Part shown: positions 13,441 to 25,580 of the stretch, in pieces | Layout: each line of letters begins with the position of its first letter | Numbering within the stretch: the stretch's first letter is position 1 | NCBI GenBank assembly: GCA_025024175.1 | Contig: QCXZ01000053.1 | Coordinates: 3,286,001 to 3,350,000 of the forward strand | DNA length: 64,000 nucleotides | Direction: 5' to 3' | From: Rhyzopertha dominica | Taxonomy: Eukaryota; Arthropoda; Insecta; Coleoptera; Bostrichidae | Notes under the pieces: generated by a model | What the model was told of the DNA's origin: nothing | Databases searched by the model: none | Seen by the model: the letters and a program-made list of their open reading frames with translations, nothing else | Made by a program: the position numbers and the translations under genes

Positions 13441-13608
13441 TTATCTGATAATTATCGCCAAAAAATTTAGAAATTGGTCTGTACCTATACTGTGGTGGGT
13501 TGCTTTAATTTGCTGACTAAACAAATAATTTTGGTTTGAAGGCTTCCGTGGCTGTTGTCGATGAGATGTTGTTTTCCGAGCCTGTTCCCACGTTGCTTGT
13601 TTGGTGTT

Positions 13609-13642
13609 GACGTTTCGACACTCATGTCGGTGTCTTCCTCAG
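13609..13642 (-). ncRNA. Hammerhead-ribozyme-like motif (Penelope-type), copy 1
   Basis: Read on the minus strand: CTGAGGA (13642-13636), one extra A, then a 5-bp helix GACAC/GTGTC closing a loop, then GAAA (13616-13613), then CGTC. The GAA is followed by ACGU, a self-complementary four-base stem III without loop, and then C, giving a GUC cleavage triplet. This fits the CUGANGA / helix II / GAAA order of hammerheads found in Penelope-like elements. Stem I pairing is weak, and the extra base before helix II is atypical, so activity is uncertain. No Penelope coding sequence adjoins it. Confidence 0.5.
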
Positions 13643-14300
13643 GAGTAGGTCTGAGAAACTGTTTTTTTTTCAGTGGGAAGTAGCCCGGAAAACAATAATA
13701 TTATAATTTTCAGTATTGCCGCTGAAATTATTATACTTATACATCAAGGGTTGGGGTAAGTCCGTTAGTGACGTCCCACCTTTTTTTTAAATTTAATATT
13801 TCTTACCTATTGGAATTTATACTTCTTAAATAAGCTTCGCCAAGAGGAATCCACAATATTTTATTAATAGGTAAAGCGCTTTCGGCTAATAAGCAACCGT
13901 AAGTACTAAATTACAATAGAAAATATTACGACGTTGTCAAATTAATAAAATGAATCTAAACAAGCAATCTTGACTTAAAATGGAAAGCAGCTTTCAAAAC
14001 AGCAACATAAAAATTACCCTCCAAATTAAGAATGGGACAACTGAAACTGCAAGAATCATTTGGAATTATCCAATTTTGGTCATTTCAAATTTTGTATATC
14101 TCTAAAATTTCTAAGTACCTAGTTTAGTTTTGATGCGATTTCTCTCAAAAATGTAAACTTATCAAATTGTCCAAAGTGGAAGTGTATTTAAATGATAATA
14201 AATGAATCTCTAACGAAGAATTTGAGGTTACATTGTCTGTATTTTCATAATAAGGAAGAATCGGGTACCCAAAAAGTAAAAAAGAAATTCATGATTTACA
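13643..14300. other. AT-rich spacer
   Basis: No gene or clear repeat is seen between the hammerhead-like motif and the transposase pseudogene. The part nearest the motif may be decayed Penelope terminal sequence. Confidence 0.4.
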
Positions 14301-15217
14301 TTACAGAAGATGTTCAAAATGCCCCCCATTTACTTCATGGCAGTAATGCAGCCTTGAGTAAATTTTTCTAATGTTTTTTGTAGCATGTTTGGAGCTACGC
14401 AGGAAAAAATCAAGTGGCGTCAGATCAGGGGAACGTGCTGGGCAATCTATCGCTCCTCGCCTACCAATCCATCTGTCTGGAAATATCGCAATCAAATATC
14501 CACGAACGTTGACTGCAAAATGGGGCGGTGCACCATCTTGCTGAAACCATATCTGTTCAGAAGGACGCGCAGCATTTTCACGATTGGGGAACAGGCGAAT
14601 AAGTTCTGGTATAAGGTGTTCGCGCAAGAGCTGTAAATACTTGACCGCATTCAAATTTCCATCGATGACAAAAGGCCCAATAATGTGCTCACCGATAATA
14701 CCACACCAGACATTCACTTTCTGAGGGTGTTGTGTGTGGACTTGTTCCATCCAATGTGGATTTGTGTTCGACCGATATCTGCAAATCAGAAAACTTAATC
14801 CAATTTAAAATGTATTTATCTTCATCTATCATATTCATAGCAGTTTCTCAAAATTCTATCCTATCATCGAAATCATATTCGCTCAGTTCTTGTAAGAAGT
14901 GAACTTTGTATGGACGGAACTTCTGTTTTTTCAAAATTTTCTGAACAGATCTCCTAATATGATGAGTGCATGAGAGCATGTTGTTGTACGGAATACTTGG
15001 GATTCTCTTGCACATCTAAAATGACGTTCAGGCTACTTTCCTCGCTCGTAGAAACCTTTGGACGTCCTGGTTTTTGATGATTTTTAACACCGCCAGTTTC
15101 GTCAAAGCGTTGCAATGTTTTAATAACTATTGATCTGGCAATTGATTCACAATTTGCATGAATTGCATTCTAGAGTGCAACTACTTCCGAATAACTTCGC
15201 CTTCTATCTCCATAACC
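14301..15217 (-). pseudogene. DD41D-type Tc1/mariner transposase pseudogene, copy A
   Basis: Decayed transposase read from about 15217 down to the stop at 14301. The N-terminal part holds a helix-turn-helix segment (GYGDRRRSYSEVVAL, then SIVIKTLQRFDETGGVKNHQ and a GRPK linker). A middle part has stops and frameshifts. The C-terminal 149-residue open frame contains VNVWCGIIG, WFQQDGAPPHF and ARSPDLTPLDFF. The second and third catalytic aspartates are 41 residues apart in my count, which places it in the DD41D group of IS630/Tc1/mariner elements. The end skips the usual residues after LDFF and resumes with GGHFEHLL, so an internal deletion is likely. The first catalytic D region is frameshifted. 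It is inactive, and its terminal repeats were not identified. Confidence 0.75.
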
Positions 15218-16382
15218 AATCATCATCAAAATTCAGTTTGTTAGCACACTTTTCTCAACCCAGAGGCAATAAATTTTGCAAGTGTGATACATTTTTGAAT
15301 GGTTCTATACTTTGTAGCTTCCCTGTATAAAGAGAGCTGAATCCAAATAGACTTCCCTTCAATTACTATAATAAGCCTGCAGAGTAGCTCAAATCCAGTA
15401 CTGATTGAGCATTGTAAGGCCCATATATTCAACAAATAGTAACTGGTAGTCAGTGAATTATTAGTTATATAACGCTACATAAAAAGACCAAGATAGAAAG
15501 CACAAAAGTCAATAAATTGTCCAAAGTAGTTTTAAAAGTTGGTACATCTGCTTTCTAGTCACACATCCGATACTTTACTGCAGAATTCCTTCTGTATTAT
15601 TGTCTTAACAAGAGGAACATCGTAGTAATAGAAAATGCTCGTATAGTTAAAACTACCATAAGTTAATAGATACACAGCTGATACCGGACACGTATAAAAT
15701 AATTATAAAACGAAGTGTATGGCGTATCAGCATAAATTTAAGCAACATTTTGGTGGAGACTGCAGCAAAAACAAACTCGCAGGCTGCACAAAATTCCTGC
15801 CCGAGAAACATGCAATATACAAGGAATCCTGTCCGTTGCGTGGAAACTGCTGCATTAATTACTATTCCCGCACCGCATACGCTCCAGAAAGGGAGGTCCG
15901 CCAGCCGGACTCGAACGAAGAACTGAATCAGATAGGTCCGAGGTAAAAGTCGACGAACTCGTTATTTTGCCGCACGAATGCATTCGAATGATAAAAATTC
16001 TTATTACTAGCCGTACGCACCGTGTTCCCTACCACGGGAGCGCTGCGAGAATCGTAGTGTAAATAATTGGTTGTAATGGGCCCTCGGACGAAGACGCGGA
16101 TACTCGGAAATTGGTATCTAATTAACGGTGTTTCGGGTTCGTTAATTATGCAAGTTGTTCCCAAGAAGCCGAAAGAAAGAGGATCCGCTTGGTGCTGAAA
16201 AAATGGTAAAAAGCAAGCATTTACAAGCAAATGCGGTGATATAGCTAGCTGTATAATCTTAAGACGGGATGGACTATAGCTTACTTTAAAAATGTTGCAA
16301 ATAAAAAATAATTTTGTATATATACCTACCTATAAATATTTTTCTTAAATTAGGGGGTCGACCTTGTTGTTATTTAATTATT
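15218..16382. other. Non-coding stretch with a GC-richer island at about 15690-16200
   Basis: Short frames on both strands have no domains. The 15690-16200 part is noticeably GC- and CpG-richer than its flanks and could be regulatory DNA. A GTTCGAGTCC string within it on the minus strand lacks a matching T-stem and is not a tRNA. Confidence 0.35.
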
Positions 16383-16419
16383 GCCAAGCTTTCGACTTTA
16401 TTAGAGTCTTCGTCAGGGC
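16383..16419 (-). ncRNA. Hammerhead-ribozyme-like motif (Penelope-type), copy 2
   Basis: Minus-strand order: GCC, CTGACGA (16416-16410), one A, helix GACT/AGTC around a 7-base loop, GAAA (16393-16390), then GCTT and GGC. The GAA is followed by AGCU, a self-complementary four-base stem III, and then U, giving a CUU cleavage triplet. The outer GCC/GGC forms the base of stem I. Flanking sequence (GGGGTCGACC to the left) resembles the outer terminal repeat of the Penelope-like element at 51.2 kb, which suggests a solo terminal repeat. Confidence 0.55.
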
Positions 16420-18452
16420 TTAAAGTCTGAGATTGTTATAAATCATCCTTTTAGAAATGCATGCCACGTTCTCTATCATTTTTGATCTGTCTGATCGTAT
16501 TACATTCTTGACACTTGTTTTTTCAGCATTTCAATCCTTATATAGCTATTGCATATACTTACCAAGAATCTATCTACTGATCGACAGCATTGACATTCAC
16601 AAGGGTTTGCATCATTTCTAGTTAGGTTCCTCTTCAGACTGATTTATATTTGTAGTCTAAATCGAAAATATCGATTTGCTCGTCTGAATAATTCCCAAAT
16701 CCATAGAGAAAAATTATAGTACATGACTTTTTTATGATAATATACTGTATGAGTATGTTATCGTGCTTTTCGATTGTCGTTATTAAAAGAAAGGGTATTC
16801 GATCCACTGTACATAATTTAACGACCTCTCATCTTTAAGAAATACTTGCAATTCTGCTTTGCATGTTGCATCCGCAGTAGAGCAGCCCATAATTACCTGA
16901 CTTCTCGTATTTTTTTTCTTGTTTAGACTTTAATCGCTTCGGCAAAGTTTAATTACCATAACGCATGCCATTTCTCGAATTCCCCAAGCGATGTTTTTTT
17001 GCTAAGAGCTGCACGCTGCGCTCAGCGGTTCTCGTGACATCATCGCGGTGATCTTATGTCTTCCTCTGTGGAGCGCGCCTTCTTCCATGGTTGCCGGTTG
17101 CCAGCTGGTGTAGACCCGCTGTGCTCGGTCTGTTTCTTTTGTGTATTTCTTAAAAGACAGTATAACGTTCTATGAAAATTGTGGACGATTGCATAAAGTT
17201 ACGGAAATTTTGGTAGCTTTGATAACTCAAAACGTCAATTTTCAGCGTCTCCATGGTCAGACGGTTTTGGCAATGCGCTATATTCGTGAGTTTTCTCGTC
17301 TACTGGTGAATTTTCCAGAATGTTCTATGACCTTCTCGAAACGTCCGTTTTCAACATTTTAGTTATGACCGTTTGTCTTCTTTGAAAGTTAGAACGTTCT
17401 ATGACAAGGACGTAACGTAAAAACTGACCAGAATGTCCCCTGAATCGAGAGTGAGTTCTGATAGGACACTTACAAAGTGTTTGGAATTGAGAATATGGGA
17501 AGATGTTTTCCCCGTATAGTCCTTCAGAAATTAGCTAAGAACTTGCCGATGTTATTACTGGTGAGTCGATAAGTGCTGCCAATGGACCTAAGTGGAATTT
17601 ATTTTCTANGAACTTTTGGAATGCGTATAAACAAGCGGGTTTGGAGCTAATTTTTTCCTGATATCTTGAGGTACTGCTGGATTCTTAAGCATCGGATTAA
17701 ATTCTTTTTCAATTCTTGTAGTCTGGTCATAATAAATGGGAGTGTATGTTTTAGCATCTACTAAACGTTTAATGTTGAAAGCGTTACTGGGTAAAAAAAT
17801 TTTTGATGCTGGAATTTATTTTTTTAAAATTTTGGTTTTGAATAGGTTGTCCCAATCGTGAATCTTTTATATGTGGTCTTTGTTTTTCCTCTCAATACGT
17901 AACTGCTAAGTTAGATTCCCACTTTGAACTACCCTTCTCTTTCATTTATACCTAACTAATCGAGCATCCGACAACATTGCTTACTGGACCAATCCGGACA
18001 ACCTCCGATGGAATCTCGTTAAGACCGGTACGGGTGGATTTACCATAATAATTTAAATTACAGTCGCCCAGATCTTATCGGTCCGGATGAGGCCGAGGAG
18101 CAAGAAAAAAAATGACAATCGCTTTCGGTGTGATGGCCTTTGTAGAATCTTCCATGGCACGTCAAGAAACGGTGTTAGTTATCTCTGTGGCGGACTGCCA
18201 AATCATTTTCGGTATAAACACGGAACGGTTTGTTAGAATTGACATAGCGGGACGGTCGCAGACAGAAGTTTGGTCATCCAGACTGGTTTAGATGTAGCTT
18301 TTTTCACCGTGTAAAATAATGTGCATCTTGACAAAAGTCTAGTGCTTTTACTTGATCATCAATTTTAGCGCTTTATTACGCCGGTAAAAAATTGTTTGAA
18401 CTAGTGTTGAAATACTAGCTTTTTTTAAGTTTAGATATAGGTACTTCACATA
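16420..18452. other. Non-coding stretch
   Basis: No gene is supported. Two GC-richer patches (about 16960-17130 and 18000-18280) stand out and could be regulatory. Between 17150 and 17420 the string AACGTTCTATGA occurs twice and a third near-copy GAATGTTCTATGA lies between them, hinting at an old unidentified repeat. Confidence 0.35.
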
Positions 18453-19520
18453 TACAGGATGTTTCACGAATGATAATGACCCTGACGAAATTAAAACTGC
18501 AACCCAAAGTACATTCTCACAGCCAGTGTGGCTATTTTACATAATTGTATTATTTTAAAAATAAATTGGGAATCCATGACGGCTATGCGCTGTGGTTCCT
18601 GTCGCTGTATTTATTAAAAGTGAAGATGTATTCAAATGATGAAAAAACAGATATGATTTTGATTTATGGTGAATGCAAGAAAAATGCTCCCTCTGCTGCC
18701 AGTTTATACAGGCAACGTTTTCCAAGTAGAAGAGTTCCTGCCGACACAATTTTCAAGAGACTTGAATTAACTTTAAGGACAAACTGGCCACCAGAACAGC
18801 AACAGGCCCTGACAATGAAATTAGAGTACTGGAAATGATTGACGAAAATCCTCATGTTAGTCAAAGGGTAGTCTCAAGAGCAACCGGTATTAGTGAGATT
18901 TTACGATATTTGCTTCTAAGATGAAGCAAGATTTTCTAATAATGGTGGAGTTAACAAACATAACATACATTATTATGCACAAGAAAATCCACGTTGGATT
19001 CGAGAAGGACATCTTCAAACTATCTATTCGATGAATGTCTGGTGCGGAATATTGGGGAATCAAATTGTTTGGGCTTATTTTTTTCGCGATATTTTAAACG
19101 GCAATACTTATCTAAATCTTTTAAGAAACATTTTACTGGTAATTCTCCAAAATGTAAATTTACAAGTAAGACAAGATCTATGGGTCCAACAAGATGGGGC
19201 ACCTGCGCATTATCATAGAATAGTGCGAATCATCTTGATTTGGTTTTGCCTAATCGATGGATAGGAAGAGGTTCAATTAATCCTTGGCTACCGAGAAGCC
19301 CGGACCTTACTCCTTTGGATTTTTTTGTGTGGGGAATGGTAAATGAGCAAGTATATCAAACACGAATTGAAAGTGTAGAANATTTAGAAAATAAAATACG
19401 TAATGCATGTATATTCATGACTCCAGAAATGTTAATGCTTGTGAAATGATCGTTTTGGGCACGAATTCAAGCTTGTGAAAACAGCGGAGGGCGACATTTT
19501 GAGCACTTATTACATTAATG
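18453..19520 (+). pseudogene. DD41D-type Tc1/mariner transposase pseudogene, copy B, with one terminus
   Basis: The left end is a terminal-repeat-like CAGGATGTTTCACGAATGAT at 18455, preceded by TA, as expected for a TA target. The same end occurs in the minus-strand copy at 46.58 kb. The reading frame starts near 18545 (KVKMYSNDEKTDMILIYGEC, HTH region with SLYRQRFPSRR). It breaks near 18835, then gives the first catalytic block DEARFSNNGGVN (about 18925), NVWCGILG, LWVQQDGAPAHY and RSPDLTPLDFFVWG, with at least two frameshifts and an internal deletion between the HTH and DDE parts. The matching right terminus is missing after 19520. The protein would nick and join DNA ends to move the element; this copy cannot. 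Confidence 0.8.
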
Positions 19521-21019
19521 TTATTCAATAAACATTTTTCAGAAATAAAATTTGTTTTACAATACCGTATTTACTTAAAGCAAATGGTTTAAAAAAATTT
19601 AGGAATTTATACAGCTCTCTGCGTTTTATATTTTCTACAGTTCATTAGTTTCGTTCGTATGCATTGCTATTATAGATTGCTACAGGAATTTGAATAAAGC
19701 TTGACTATCCAACCTTTTAAAGCTACAGTGATAACTAACAAGCTATCTAATGCTACCTTTAGCAATCTTGTGTATACCATTCCTTCAAATGAGTCAGTGG
19801 TAAAACGCATTTAATAAATAATAGCGCAATCCATTAAGTATTATTTTTTTCCACTTGTAGAAAACAGCTTTTTCTTTGGTATAGGTCGTCAGAGATGGTT
19901 AATTTGTATATTTGTCCTTGCTACTTAAATTGTTTCACAGATTATGACTTGTACTTGGCTTGGTCAATATAATGTATTTAAATACATACATTAACCACTT
20001 AATGAGTTGTATCTATAATAGTATAATTTGGCTCGCGTCTGTCGCGGTGCCTACGATCCAGTATTTTTTAATCCTTCAAAATACTGATGCTCTTGTTATG
20101 CAGTTCTTCGAGAACATACGTCATGGTTGTATGTGCGTTATACTCTGGTTGCGATGCCGTTTATAACTCATTCTTTTAATAACAATACGTACTTGGTAAT
20201 CCCTACTTTATAATTGCACTAATTAAAGATGCAAGGCGTTACTAAGCATTAATCTAAATGCAACATGTCGATGAAAAATACCGGTTAATTCACAGAAATT
20301 AACTCCGGAATAATTACTTGCGTTAATGCCACTTTGTAATTATGTCAGTATATAATAGGATGGGAATGTTAATATATATGAGCATGTTATGGAAATGAAC
20401 TTAATCATGTTGTAATGAAGACTGCAAAAATCCTGTTGGAGTAATTCCACTAAACCCTATTGATAATAACGAAATTCTTTCCTGGGCATTTTCGAATTTG
20501 CCGACTCAGTTGTTTTTCTACTATTTTAGTCTCAGATTGTGCAACGTAATAGTTTTTTTTAAACCAACCAAACTAGTTACGTCATAAACGGGCTAGATAT
20601 ATACGGGCGCTCACTGTATCATGGCCATGGCGATCGAGATAAGAGATGATCCATATTGCCATCAAGCCGAATGATTTATAATATCTAGTTGGGTGACTTG
20701 ATATGGAGGCAAGGACCTCCACAAATGCCGTGGAGAATGTAGGAGGCTTTTATTAATTACTGTTTGTATTTACCTACAGGCCGTAATGCCTTACCTGGTT
20801 ATAATTACTGAGGATGCTTTTGATCAGATGATTTTTAATGATAAAAGTTACAAGAGCAATAGGGGAATAGAATGTTGAACGCTTTATGTCATATTCTATA
20901 ACATCCACCTTTATTTCAGTTTAAATCGGCGTTATATTTTCGTATTTAAAGTTTGAATATTAGAAACTGAAAACGGAGATGTTTTTAGATATAATCATTA
21001 GAAATAGTGAGATTGTTAC
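19521..21019. other. Non-coding AT-rich stretch
   Basis: No gene is seen. A small GC-richer patch lies at about 20580-20800. Nothing else is recognisable. Confidence 0.4.
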
Positions 21020-21090
21020 TGTTTAGCCGAGAATTGAACTCGGGCCTCTGGAATGGCGCTCCAAAGTGCTTACCACTACACTACCAAGGC
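21020..21090 (-). tRNA. tRNA-Gly(GCC)-like pseudogene or SINE head
   Basis: Read on the minus strand from 21090: a 7-base 5' acceptor strand, TA, D-stem GTGT/GCAC with loop AGTGGTAA, anticodon stem TTGGA/TCCAG around a 7-base loop containing GCC, a short variable region, and a perfect T-stem CCGAG/CTCGG enclosing TTCAATT. The A- and B-box promoters look intact. The acceptor stem pairs only at its inner four positions (one wobble), and position 33 is C rather than the near-universal T. A functional tRNA is therefore unlikely. It is a tRNA pseudogene or the head of a tRNA-derived SINE. Confidence 0.6.
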
Positions 21091-21700
21091 ACAAGTGACA
21101 ATCGACCAAAGCTTGTATTTTAATGGTAATAATCATATATGATGTAACCATGTAACATCTTCCAGCATTGGGCGAATATTACAAGGCTGCGGTGGCATAA
21201 TTAAAAATTGCCATGGTTCATATGCAGAAAAATAATAATGCTACTCAGCCATCAACTGCAACAAATATAATGAAAAATCATCAGACATTCTCATTAACGA
21301 AATCTATCTATTAATAACTGTTTTTACCTAGTATATACACAATGAGTTTGCTTATTATTTCATATAATTGATCAAGATAATTAATCACAAAGACGGTTCC
21401 TTGAAAACGAATTGTTCATTGTTAACATTTAGTGACACCAATCTATTACGTAGCACCTGAAGCAAAAACCACAATTCCTCTAATGTCTCAGCTCCATTTA
21501 TCAGAGAGACTTTAAAAGGTGTAATTTAATTAAGTATTTGACTTTTTTGACTCCTTTTTTTAAGTGCTGTGTCAACGGCAAGTTTTTGAAATCCCTAAAG
21601 TTAATGTCCGTTATAGCTAAAAATGTACCTACGTATATAGCATCGCAGTCAACTTCCAAGTGAAAAACGGACTGGCGATCTGCCTATTTTCTGATGATGA
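21091..21700. other. Non-coding spacer before the satellite
   Basis: AT-rich sequence with no gene. Its last bases (TGATGATGAGC) run into the first satellite unit. Confidence 0.4.
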
Positions 21701-23790
21701 GCTAGGACTGCAAGCGGCCTAATTTAGGACACTTTCCGAGCGAACCGTTGTAGCTAGCGACCAGCTGAGACCATTCCAAAATTCAGGAGGTCCAAATCAG
21801 TAAGTAAACTTGTATTCAACTGAATCGGAGACGAAAAAATTTTAAGGTCAAAAAAGAACGAAGGGGTTAGCCTTGGATGTTTTGTGATTTTTGACAAAAA
21901 ATAGATTTACCTCAAAATCGACGTACAGATGTATTTCGTGCTGCAGATTTCAAAAATGTGCTCTAAAATGAGCTAGGACTGCGGGCGGCCTAAATAAGGA
22001 CACTTTCCAAGCGAACCGTTGTAGCTAGCGACCAACTGAGGCCATTCCGAAATTCAGAGGTCCAAATCAGTAAGTAAACTTGTATTCAGCTGAATCGGAG
22101 ACGAAAAAATTTTAAGGTCAAAAAAAACGAAGGGGTTAGCCTTGGATGTTTTGTGATTTTTGACAAAAAATAGATTTACCTCAAAATCGACGTTCAGATG
22201 TATTTCGAGCTGCAGATTTCAAAAATGTGCTCTAAAATGAGCTAGGACTGCGGGCGGCCTAAANAAAGACACTTTCCGAGCGAACCGTTGTAGCTAGCGA
22301 CCAACTGAGGCCATTCAGAAATTCAGGAGGTCCAAATCAGTAAGTAAACTTGTATTCAGCTGAATCGGAGACGAAAAAATTTTAAGGTCAAAAAAGAACG
22401 AAGGGGTTAGCCTTGGATGTTTTGTGATTTTTGACAAAAAATAGATTTACCTCAAAATCGACGTACAGATGTATTTCGAGCTGCAGATTTCAAAAATGTG
22501 CTTTAAAATGAGCTAGGACTGCGGGCGGCCTAAAGAAAGACACTTTCCGAGCGAACCGTTGTAGCTAGCGACCAACTGAGGCCATTCCGAAATTCAGGAG
22601 GTCCAAATCAGTAAGTATACTTGTATTCAGCTGAATCGGAGACGAAAAAATTTTAAGGTCAAAAAAGAACGAAGGGATTAGTCTTGGATGTTTTGTGATT
22701 TTTGACAAAAAATAAATTTACCTCAAAATCGACGTACAGATGTATTTCGAGCTGCAGATTTCAAAAATGTGCTCTAAAATGAGCTAGGACTGCGGGCGGC
22801 CTAAATAAGGACACTTTCCGAGCGAACCGTTGTAGCTAGCGACCAACTGAGGCCATTCCGAAATTCAGGACGTCCAAATCAGTAAGTATACTTGTATTCA
22901 GCTGAATCGGAGACGAAAACATTTTAAGGTCAGAAAAGAACGAAGGGGCTAGCCTTGGATGTCTTGTGATTTTTGACAAAAGATAGATTTACCTCAAAAT
23001 CGACGTACAGATGTATTTCGAGCTGCAGATTTCAAAAATGTGCTCTAAAATGAGCTAGGACTGCGGGCGGCCTAAATAAAGACACTTTCCGAGCGAACCG
23101 TTGTAGCTAGCGACCAACTGAGGCCATTCCGAAATTCAGGAGGTCCAAATCAGTAAGTAAACTTGTATTCAGCTGAATCGGAGACGAAACAATTTTAAGG
23201 TCAAAAAAGAACGAAGGGGTTAGCCTTGGATGTTTTGTGATTTTTGACAAAAAATAAATTTACCTCAAAATCGACGTACAGATGTATTTCGAGCTGCAGA
23301 TTTCAAAAATGTGCTCTAAAATGAGCTAGGACTGCGGGCGGCCTAAATAAGGACACTTTCCGAGCGAACCGTTGTAGCTAGCGACCAACTGAGGCCATTC
23401 CGAAATTCAGGACGTCCAAATCAGTAAGTATACTTGTATTCAGCTGAATTGGAGACGAAAAAATTTTAAGGTCAAAAAAGAACGAAGGGGCCTTGGGCCT
23501 TGGATGTTTTGTGATTTTTGACAAAAAATAGATCTACCTCAAAATCGACGTACAGATGTATTTCGAGCTGCAGATTTCAAAAATGTGCTCTAAAATGAGC
23601 TAGGACTGCGGGCGGCCTAAATAAGTACACTTTCCGAGCGAACCGTTGTAGCTAGCGACCAACTGAAACCATTCCGAAATTCAGGAGGTCCAAATCAGTA
23701 AGTAAACTTGTATTCAGCTGAATCGGAGACGAAAAAATTTTAAGATCAAAAAAGATCAAAGGGGATGTTTTGTGATTTTCGGCAAAATAT
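21701..23790. repeat. Satellite array: about 7.7 tandem copies of a ~271-bp unit
   Basis: Units start with GCTAGGACTGC at 21701, 21972, 22241, 22512, 22783, 23054, 23325 and 23599, giving periods of 269-274 bp (mode 271). The last unit stops near 23790. Units are highly similar, with a few point changes and 1-4-bp indels. Each carries GTTGTAGCTAGCGACC, CAGTAAGTA and TTTGTGATTTTTGAC. Unit 1 is the most divergent, as expected at an array edge. Units 5 and 7 share GACGTCC, AAGTATAC and AAATAAGGAC, while 6 and 8 share GAGGTCC and AAGTAAAC, which suggests a two-unit higher-order pattern. No open frame is preserved. Confidence 0.95.
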
Positions 23791-24359
23791 CACATGAGAA
23801 GATCATTTTACCTTCAATACGCGCTGGATTTGGTTAATTCAACCCGAGACTGGGTAGGACTGGTTTAGTGAAAATTCCTCAACGTGTATGAATTACTAAG
23901 TGAATTTTTTAATTGTCTTTCTTTAATGATGGTAGCTTGTACGACTACCTTTAAAAATACAATTTAGTATATAGTATGAGCCATTAAAGTTGTTTTTAAT
24001 TGGAATAATNATAATCATACCTATCGAGTATTACAACACAGTAGAAGATAAGCAATTTCATGGTCTATTACAAATAGNAATCTATCTTAGGCAACTTTCC
24101 TGAATACCATAAGCCACAGCATTTATTATATCCAGTGTTTATCTTATATCACTCTAAAACCATCATCTATCTACTTTCACGATATCCAAGCTATACTTAA
24201 ATCTCGAAAACCTATAATGTAGTCGTTAATAACTGCCTGTACGCTTTTATAATCCCAGGTGCGTATTATTCAAATTATAAAATAAGTATTCCATGCACAC
24301 GCACATGCGTAACAGTTTTTCCAGCCCACGCACCAAGTAAACGCTTCCATTAATCATTC

Positions 24360-24520
24360 CAAAAGACCGTTGTCTCCGCAAACGTTTGTGTGGTTGCATG
24401 AGAAAGAACCAACCTCAATTTCGATTGTTTTCGTTAACGTACCGGCAATTGAAGACGTCCGCGGACGCAGATGGATCGTCAAGAGACTTTAAGAGAACAG
24501 CATGCCAACTTATTAATATT
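24360..24520. promoter_or_regulatory. GC-richer non-coding island (candidate regulatory DNA)
   Basis: A short CpG-containing island in the probable intron about 5.4 kb before the zinc-finger exon. Contains TTTGTGTGGTT (a Runx-like TGTGGT core) near 24386. Function is inferred only. Confidence 0.2.
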
Positions 24521-25489
24521 CAGTGGTTGCGAGAGCGGTTGATAATTAATAGATAATGGCAGATGATATTTGTTTCTTTAGGAGATGATGTCACGCTTCA
24601 CTTTCTTTCGCATGATTGCGGTGCTTTGGAGGAAGATTGCGAAGCATATTGCTCGGTTATGCAATTAGCTAATATGGCAGGTTGTTGCTTTAGGCGAGAG
24701 GATGCTAAATATTTGCAGGAAATGCACAAAATCAAACGTATTTCCTGATAGCTTCACTGTTTTTCCTTAATATTAATACATGAATACGCTTTAGTGGCAG
24801 TACATTTTGACACTGCAGATTCAGAAAAAGTATAGTAACCTCCGAATATGTCAGAGGTATATGATAACACCTCATGGCTAATTGCCAACAGATTCACATA
24901 TTATCAAGTCAGTGCAAGAATGTGTACAAAATTATACGCGATTTTACCCCTGTGCTCCGCATAATGAATAATATAGATAATAAAATCGCGTAAAAAACTA
25001 ATTTCCAAAATAATATTGAAATTGAAAGCGATTTTTTTTCAGGTTCTTGTAGTATTTTGAGTTTTCAGTTCTTCTCTTCTGTATTTGAGAAAGAGAATAA
25101 ATTCTTTCATCAACCAGCTATAAATAACAGTTTTAATATTAATATCGATCACAGTCTTTACAATAAATTCTTTATTGGATTTAAATTACAATTTCCAACA
25201 ATAAATTTAGACTTTTACTACCAATAGACACATGACTTGTNATTTCATCAAAATATTTGGGCCCTATTTCATGACACTTTTCAAGCGCAATGTTATTTAT
25301 TAAATTATTTTATTTAATCAACATCTTTCCAACAAAAGCCCATTAAAGGTCTCCATTAAGTATTGATATAGTATTCAAAAATTGTTATATCTACGTACCT
25401 AAATTAGTAACCTGACGGTTAATTGTGTAAAAAAGACATTATTCATTGAAGTTTAAGAACTAGAAACGTCGACGAGACGAGGGGGTAAT

Positions 25490-25580
25490 CACCGTGGATG
25501 TGTTTGTACAACTGCTTGGATTTGGTCTGGATGTGTTTGGATCTGTTGAGTGGATGTGGATGGATGTGATTTGTAAAATT
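25490..25580. repeat. Degenerate GGATGT-rich low-complexity tract
   Basis: Repeated GGATGT / TGGATG words with interruptions. A similar tract lies at 26690-26830. They resemble an imperfect minisatellite or simple-repeat expansion. Confidence 0.6.

Larger units (their letters stand above)
4422..13608. other. Long non-coding AT-rich stretch
   Basis: No gene is supported. All open frames are short, lack domains, and often overlap frames on the opposite strand. GC-richer islands (5.8, 6.8, 10.1 and 12.9 kb) and a candidate core promoter are listed separately. The remainder is AT-rich with no repeat structure that I could recognise. Confidence 0.5.

Noticed and set aside
15893..15925. B-box-like GTTCGAGTCC on the minus strand
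   Set aside because: No T-stem, D-arm or acceptor pairing, so not a tRNA.
18478..18500. CTGACGA near the end of the 18.45-kb transposase copy (and its partner at 46.55 kb)
   Set aside because: No helix II and no GAAA follow, so not hammerhead-like.
21688..21700. CTGATGA at the left edge of the satellite
   Set aside because: No GAAA partner, and the string is absent from the other units.
24582..24748. Exon-like frame after TTTCTTTAG
   Set aside because: AT-type codon use, no domain, ends in two stops. Not enough to call an exon.
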